A DNA stretch of 9,746 nucleotides from Acidobacteriaceae bacterium (GTDB taxonomy: Bacteria > Acidobacteriota > Terriglobia > Bryobacterales > Bryobacteraceae). The position numbers and the translations under genes are program-made. Positions 7,801-9,746 of the stretch are shown here, in pieces (the first letter of the stretch is position 1; every line of letters starts with the position of its first letter). The notes under the pieces are model-generated. The model made no database searches, was not told where the DNA came from, and saw only the letters and a program-made list of their open reading frames with translations. The DNA lies in NCBI GenBank assembly GCA_019245255.1, contig JAFARV010000242.1, positions 1 through 9,746 on the forward strand, in the 5' to 3' direction.

Positions 7801-8717
7801 AGCGTACCGATGGTCCCCGGATTCGTCAGCGAAATCGTCGTTCCTTCGAAGTCCGTAACCTGCAGCTTGTTGGTACGAGCGCGTGCAATGATGTCGTCGT
7901 ACGCTGCCGCAAACTGAGCGAAGTTCATCCCATCGGCGTTCTTAATGTTTGGAACTTTCAGAGAACGGCTGCCGTCCTTGCCCGCAACATCGACGGCCAG
8001 GCCGATGTTCACCGCCCTGCGCACCACGCGAAACGGTTGCCCATTGTCTTCAGCAAACGCATGGTTCAACCCGGGATTGGATTTCAGAGCCTTCACAATC
8101 GCCCAGGCGATCAGGTGCGTGAAGCTGATTTTTGCTTTGCCGTTCAGCGCACGGTAGCGATTAATAATGTTGCGATTCTCTTCGATGACGCGAACCGGAA
8201 TCTGGCGCTGCGACGTCGCCACCGGAATCGAGAGGCTCGCGGTCATGTTGTCGACAATGCGAGCGGCTACTCCCCGCAGCGGCAGCAGCTGGTCCTCTAC
8301 TTCTTTCCGGGCAGGTTCGGGCGGCGCAGTTTTTGTCACAGCGGTTTTCGGCGCAGCCGGTTCAGTCACTGGCGGCGACGGCATTGCGCGTTGCGATACC
8401 AACGGTGCCTCAGCCGTCTCGCTCGGCGCTGCCTCCTGCGGCGCTGGTTCCGGTTGCGGCGGTTCTTTTACCGGCGGCTCCTCGGCCGGAGGCTCTTCAA
8501 TCGGAGGTTCTTCAATCGGGGGTCCTTCTGCCGCAACTATCGCGTTCGCAACAGACGCGGGTGCCTCGGCCGTCTCTGTTGTCCCGTTCCGCCCCTCTGC
8601 CTCGAGCATCTTGCTCCAGGCCTCATCGACACTTTTCCGGTCAAACTGGTATTGGTAGTACAGCTCATCCTCTAACCAGCTGTTGATACCCAACGTAGGG
8701 TCGGTTGCTTGCGGCAT
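4821..8717 (-). CDS. kgd: Multifunctional 2-oxoglutarate dehydrogenase E1/E2 fusion (KGD/OdhA type)
   Basis: This is a 1298-residue fusion that decarboxylates 2-oxoglutarate with thiamine diphosphate (E1o) and carries an E2 acyltransferase core, as in the actinobacterial KGD/OdhA family. Residues ~5-42 are the short E1o N-terminal segment (INSWLEDELYYQYQF). Residues ~43-145 are a Pro/Glu/Ala linker with repeated EPP units. The E2 catalytic core spans ~146-385 and ends with the active-site motif YDHRIIQGAESG (His356). The E1 part has HRGRLNVL (His599), FNPSHLE (His664), the TPP-binding GDAAF.GQG (Asp699) with NNQIGF (731-736), HVNADD and GYRRQGHNE.DDP. The pyrimidine-binding domain spans ~932-1150, with FAETLAFGSL (Glu937), GEDVTRGTFTQRH (His967) and PHGFEGQGPEHSSAR. 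The C-terminal domain (~1150-1298) has VQEEPENMGAW. No lipoyl domain is present, as in known KGDs, so lipoate must come from a separate E2 protein. The frame extends upstream to a GTG at 8777, but homology begins after the ATG at 8717, which I chose although no good Shine-Dalgarno precedes it. It is the first gene of the probable kgd-grpE-dnaJ transcript. Confidence 0.95.
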   Translation of the reverse strand: MPQATDPTLGINSWLEDELYYQYQFDRKSVDEAWSKMLEAEGRNGTTETAEAPASVANAIVAAEGPPIEEPPIEEPPAEEPPVKEPPQPEPAPQEAAPSETAEAPLVSQRAMPSPPVTEPAAPKTAVTKTAPPEPARKEVEDQLLPLRGVAARIVDNMTASLSIPVATSQRQIPVRVIEENRNIINRYRALNGKAKISFTHLIAWAIVKALKSNPGLNHAFAEDNGQPFRVVRRAVNIGLAVDVAGKDGSRSLKVPNIKNADGMNFAQFAAAYDDIIARARTNKLQVTDFEGTTISLTNPGTIGTLGSVPRLMPGQGAIIATGAIDYPAEFMAMSEENRVALGISKVLMITCTYDHRIIQGAESGTFLGNLQQLLQGEEGFYNSIFRDLKIPFMPMKWQTDLQLTTQRYASVNTDVAKEAAVIHLINAYRTRGHLLANINPLGSEPRYHPELDPGSYGLTMWDLDRPFLAGAVKAPSGAIASYMQPYESLREILNRLRNTYCATVGIEYMHIQDPVQKQWLQDRMEATMNSWKLDGSVRHRILNRLIQAEEFEHFLQTRFVGQKRFGLEGLESVIVALDEVLECAANQNGHEAVIGMAHRGRLNVLANLVGKSMAQVFSEFEGEPDPQSVQGSGDVKYHLGASGIHRSSQGKEILVSVAFNPSHLEAVDPVVEGLVRPKQDRIGDTERARVIPILIHGDAAFIGQGIVAEVLQLSQLEGYKTGGTIHVVTNNQIGFTTNPLEGRTSEYCTDIALSVQAPIFHVNADDAEACLRAAELAYDYRQQFKRDVVVDIIGYRRQGHNEADDPSYTQPVMYRKIKALPSAATQYAEFLIREKFVSKEHIDGLRNQVRMRLNETYEQAKRHREEFVIEQFAEAPAEQVYQPIPSTAAEYETLAKVIEKCTSLPEDFSLHPKLKSLVDRRREALHGAPIDWGFAETLAFGSLVLEGTPVRLSGEDVTRGTFTQRHLEFSDYESGRGYIPLQHLDPRQAKFEVYDSLLSEYAVMGFEFGYGVADPLTLVLWEGQFGDFANGAQIIIDQFIVSAESKWNQPSGLVLLLPHGFEGQGPEHSSARIERFLQLSAENNIQVCNCTTPAQYFHLLRRQMYGGADRRGVRKPLVVFTPKALLRYPKAASRLDELTSGAFQPVIGDAQFLGNQIKRVLLCSGKIYYDLINKREEMGRADVAIIRLEQLYPFPLQQLIDILRRYSDTADLFWVQEEPENMGAWYFVEEQTQPIIHPAGNAGPRRQLRYVGRGTAASPAAGAHKVHNDQQEALVNEAFADTPGVVRKARRLVRKKR
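8458..8532. repeat. Five 15-bp tandem repeats encoding the Pro/Glu linker of KGD
   Basis: Five units start at 8458, 8473, 8488, 8503 and 8518, each close to GGAGGTTCTTCAATC on the plus strand. The two central units differ at one base. On the coding strand they read as five-residue units of the type PPIEE/PPAEE/PPVKE (residues ~62-86 of KGD). The flanking linker is also Pro/Ala/Glu-rich. This is a flexible spacer between the E1o N-terminal segment and the acyltransferase core. The repeat structure would allow length variation by slippage in whole codons. Confidence 0.85.
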
Positions 8718-8836
8718 TTTAGTGATTCTTTGGTGTTCCAGTTTTCCTGGAGCGGTCGGCGCCGGACTGCGGGACACTCAGGTGCATTCCAAGTGCGAAG
8801 CGTTGATCCGTAACCCCATTTTATCGAAGAGGGCGC

Positions 8837-8865
8837 ATTTTAGGCGAACTACCTCACCCTTTTCA
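8837..8865 (-). promoter_or_regulatory. Weak candidate promoter for kgd
   Basis: On the minus strand TGAAAA (8865-8860) is followed after 17 bp by TAAAAT (8842-8837), which matches the -10 consensus at five of six positions. The -35 matches only three. Transcription would start near 8830, leaving a ~113-nt leader before the ATG at 8717. An inverted repeat (8855-8878) overlaps the -35 element. Confidence 0.25.
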
Positions 8866-8878
8866 GGCCCGAAGGGTG
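8855..8878. repeat. Inverted repeat CACCCTT-N10-AAGGGTG upstream of kgd
   Basis: Two perfect 7-base arms, at 8855-8861 and 8872-8878, flank a 10-base centre. The site overlaps the -35 of the weak kgd promoter candidate. It could therefore be an operator or, if transcribed, a small hairpin. No regulator family is recognised. Confidence 0.35.
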
Positions 8879-8880
8879 TG

Positions 8881-8920
8881 TTAGCCAGGGGAGTCGCGGG
8901 CGCCACGGCTAAATTCTTTT
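8881..8920 (+). repeat. Inverted repeat TTAGCC/GGCTAA followed by a T-rich run
   Basis: Six-base arms at 8881-8886 and 8907-8912 enclose a 20-base G+C-rich loop. Read on the plus strand, ATTCTTTT follows directly, giving a loosely terminator-like shape. No plus-strand gene ends here, so a terminator role is doubtful. It may only be part of the kgd upstream region. Confidence 0.25.
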
Positions 8921-9058
8921 GCAGGCGCCGCAACTCAAGGGTTCCCACCCGGCTGCTGTAACGTCAGCTCCATCCACCCTTAGTCATCGAGGTCGGGCAC
9001 GGCGTTCGGGTAAGCCGGCGACCTCCCGCGGTTACAAAATGATGGCGCAGCTTTTCGT

Positions 9059-9087
9059 TTGACTTTTTCCGTTACCCGTGGTAATTT
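9059..9087 (+). promoter_or_regulatory. Sigma70 promoter with extended -10 for the 9532 gene
   Basis: TTGACT (9059-9064, five of six consensus) is followed by a 17-bp spacer and TAATTT (9082-9087). TGG directly before the -10 forms an extended -10. Transcription would start near 9094, leaving a leader of about 440 nt before the ATG at 9532. The palindrome at 9091-9106 covers the predicted start point. Confidence 0.5.
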
Positions 9088-9090
9088 CCT

Positions 9091-9106
9091 ATGAACAAAC
9101 GTTCAT
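9091..9106. promoter_or_regulatory. Operator-like palindrome ATGAAC-AAAC-GTTCAT
   Basis: Perfect 6-base arms surround a 4-base centre, placed over the predicted transcription start of the 9532 gene, where a bound repressor would block initiation. The core GAAC-AAAC-GTTC fits the Gram-positive LexA/DinR box (GAAC-RNRY-GTTC). It equally resembles TetR-family operators built on TGAAC/GTTCA, such as the BM3R1 site. Which regulator binds cannot be told from the window, because no regulator gene is encoded here. Confidence 0.5.
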
Positions 9107-9125
9107 CTAGAATATTGATATTAAT

Positions 9126-9149
9126 GGAGAGTGCATTAGATCACTCTTC
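9126..9149 (+). repeat. Hairpin GGAGAGTG/CACTCTTC near the start of the leader
   Basis: Arms 9126-9133 and 9142-9149 pair over 8 bp with one G-U pair and an 8-base loop. The hairpin lies about 30 nt downstream of the predicted transcription start. It could be a 5'-end stabilising stem of the long leader or a second operator. Confidence 0.35.
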
Positions 9150-9269
9150 TGGCTCCCGTTAAGTGTAGGCGAATCAGCTCACAGTCTGAATAACGTGCCT
9201 GCAAAACACACGCGGTAATAGAAAATACCTGGCTAATATTTAGGGAATTACTTACTAACTCCCGAGGAG

Positions 9270-9407
9270 CCGGAAAGAATTTCTGGATTTGGTTTAGAGC
9301 TACGGACAGGTTTCCGCGTAGAAACACTCTGAACCGATTGGTTTGCCATCGGCCCCCGCTGTGGGAGGGGGCCGATGGCTTGGACCGCCGGTAAGGGCGA
9401 ATCCAAG
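9270..9407 (+). promoter_or_regulatory. Structured 5' leader RNA with four consecutive hairpins
   Basis: Four stem-loops follow one another with almost no spacing. P1 pairs 9270-9276 with 9280-9286 (CCGGAAA/TTTCTGG, one G-U, 3-base loop). P2 pairs GGTTTAGAG (9291-9299) with CTCTGAACC (9327-9335, one G-U) and continues after a 5-base bulge with CTACG (9300-9304)/CGTAG (9317-9321). P3 pairs GCCATCGGCCCCC (9345-9357) perfectly with 9367-9379 around a 9-base loop. P4 pairs TTGGA (9380-9384) with TCCAA (9402-9406) and CGCC (9386-9389) with GGCG (9396-9399), with small bulges. No U-run follows P3 or P4, so they are not simple terminators. The compact array lies in the leader of an exported-protein gene, which fits a cis-regulatory RNA. 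It matched no riboswitch class I know by eye. Confidence 0.55.
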
Positions 9408-9420
9408 TGTGTTGTCACCA

Positions 9421-9426
9421 CTCCTT
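9421..9426 (+). promoter_or_regulatory. Possible anti-Shine-Dalgarno CTCCTT
   Basis: CTCCTT is the exact complement of AAGGAG at 9517-9522 and follows the hairpin array by 13 nt. Pairing would hide the ribosome-binding site of the 9532 gene. A six-base match in a leader of this length can also arise by chance. Confidence 0.3.
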
Positions 9427-9483
9427 GCATTCTACCCCCGGCGGCCCAGGCATGAAGGCGTCCCCCAAGCTTCAGCTATATGA

Positions 9484-9503
9484 CTCGCCTTGCGAGCACT
9501 CGC
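9484..9503 (+). repeat. Hairpin CTCGC-CTT-GCGAG with a second CTCGC copy
   Basis: CTCGC (9484-9488) pairs with GCGAG (9492-9496). A second CTCGC at 9499-9503 could compete for the same partner through a shifted GCGA/TCGC stem (9492-9495 with 9500-9503). The element lies 12-30 nt before the Shine-Dalgarno and may influence its accessibility. Confidence 0.35.
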
Positions 9504-9514
9504 GGGGCTTAACC

Positions 9515-9522
9515 AAAAGGAG
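9515..9522 (+). promoter_or_regulatory. Shine-Dalgarno AAAAGGAG for the 9532 start
   Basis: AAAAGGAG ends 9 nt before the ATG at 9532 and only 3 nt before an in-frame ATG at 9526. The spacing therefore selects 9532 as the start. Confidence 0.75.
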
Positions 9523-9531
9523 CGAATGCAT

Positions 9532-9746
9532 ATGTCTGTGTTTTCACGCGGGAAGCCCCGTGTGATCAGGTTCGTGCGTGCCGGCGTTATTACGCTTTGC
9601 GCTTTTTTGGCCGCGGTCCCGGTGTTACGGACCCAAACTGCGGATAGTTCCAGTTTTCCGGGTTCCGGTTCACTGCTGCCGCCATCAGTTGCACCCGGAG
9701 ACGTTGTCCTCCCCAACGGAACTATCGCGACCAACAACGGCGCAAC
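9532..9746 (+). CDS. Exported protein of unknown function, N-terminal part (partial)
   Basis: The frame opens with ATG at 9532 and continues past the right edge (71 complete codons). It begins MSVFSRGKPRVIRFVRAGV, followed by a hydrophobic core (residues ~18-30, ITLCAFLAAVPVL). That is a typical signal peptide with a basic N-terminal region; cleavage would fall near residues 31-37 (LRTQTADS). The visible mature part is Ser/Gly/Pro-rich and low in complexity (SFPGSGSLLPPSVAPGD), as in the linker that often precedes a folded domain in surface or cell-envelope proteins. Too little is present to name a family. Its control region is elaborate: an operator-like palindrome at the promoter, a long structured leader and a strong ribosome-binding site. 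This suggests that expression is conditional. Confidence 0.7.
   Translation, partial: MSVFSRGKPRVIRFVRAGVITLCAFLAAVPVLRTQTADSSSFPGSGSLLPPSVAPGDVVLPNGTIATNNGA

Larger units (their letters stand above)
8718..9058. other. Intergenic region upstream of kgd
   Basis: No gene is supported between the kgd start and the divergent promoter. A plus-strand frame from 8683 to 8961 is an overlap artefact. The region contains several short inverted repeats: TCCAG/CTGGA around 8737-8751, CACCCTT/AAGGGTG around 8855-8878 and TTAGCC/GGCTAA around 8881-8912. It also holds a weak candidate kgd promoter. From 8946 to 9058 I see nothing beyond ordinary G+C-rich spacer. Confidence 0.5.

Noticed and set aside
5511..8675. 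Long plus-strand frames opposite kgd, up to 409 codons (7446-8675)
   Set aside because: These are antisense shadows of a strongly conserved gene. Their translations are Arg/His/Leu-rich with no motif or ribosome-binding site.
4821..8777. Longer kgd reading frame from the GTG at 8777
   Set aside because: The 20 extra residues show no family resemblance and no ribosome-binding site precedes the GTG. Homology starts just after the ATG at 8717.
9124..9162. 12-codon leader-peptide candidate (ATG 9124 to TAA 9160) just after the promoter
   Set aside because: It has no Shine-Dalgarno and no run of regulatory codons, and the reading frame is short enough to be chance.
9345..9379. Perfect 13-bp hairpin as an intrinsic terminator
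   Set aside because: The stem is strong, but it is followed by TTGGACCGCC rather than a T-run, and the next bases form another stem. A leader-RNA element fits better.
9386..9407. tRNA T-arm-like GGGCGAATCC
   Set aside because: No matching acceptor, D or anticodon arms lie at tRNA spacing, and the segment is explained by hairpin P4.
9452..9565. 37-codon upstream frame (ATG 9452 to TGA 9563) overlapping the 9532 start out of frame
   Set aside because: No ribosome-binding site precedes it and its composition is unremarkable. Translational coupling is conceivable but unsupported.
9432..9737. 101-codon minus-strand frame over the right edge
   Set aside because: It lies antisense to the 9532 gene, which has a strong Shine-Dalgarno and signal peptide. 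The minus-strand translation has neither.

Overview
The window looks like chromosomal DNA from an environmental Gram-negative bacterium, most plausibly an Acidobacteriota member of the Solibacter/Bryobacter type. This is an inference. It rests on the moderately high G+C of the housekeeping genes, a fused E1-E2 2-oxoglutarate dehydrogenase, and a secreted protein with duplicated Ser/Thr/Gly-rich domains (VSVTPSG..GSS.TFT..Y.DP.G) of a kind I associate with acidobacterial exported proteins. No phage, IS element, CRISPR array, tRNA or rRNA is visible.

Layout. Positions 1-123 may hold the last 40 codons of an upstream gene. Positions 124-323 carry a good sigma70-type promoter and a strong Shine-Dalgarno for a 661-residue exported, cysteine-rich protein (324-2309) with two copies of a ~155-residue domain. 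After a 209-bp gap comes a small exported protein of unknown function (2519-3010). Its end converges, 12 bp apart, on the end of a three-gene minus-strand cluster. In transcription order that cluster is a multifunctional 2-oxoglutarate dehydrogenase/decarboxylase (kgd/odhA type, 8717-4821), grpE (4734-4180) and dnaJ (4150-3023). The gaps are 86 and 29 bp, and no convincing internal promoter is seen, so the three are probably co-transcribed. This would join a TCA-cycle enzyme to two DnaK co-chaperones, with no dnaK or hrcA in view.

The 814-bp stretch 8718-9531 lies between kgd and a divergent plus-strand gene that runs off the right edge (9532 onward, exported, unknown function). It is the least conventional part of the window. 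A sigma70 promoter with an extended -10 (9059-9087) is followed by a perfect 6-bp-arm palindrome (9091-9106) on the predicted transcription start. A ~440-nt untranslated leader then contains at least four consecutive hairpins (9270-9407), an exact complement of the Shine-Dalgarno (9421-9426) and a strong SD (9515-9522). This looks like an operator-controlled gene with a structured, possibly cis-regulatory RNA leader. I could not assign the RNA to a known riboswitch class by eye.

How the parts relate: kgd acts in central carbon metabolism (2-oxoglutarate to succinyl-CoA or succinic semialdehyde), while GrpE and DnaJ drive the DnaK cycle. The three flanking plus-strand genes all encode exported proteins with no recognisable enzymatic motif and no obvious functional link to the cluster.
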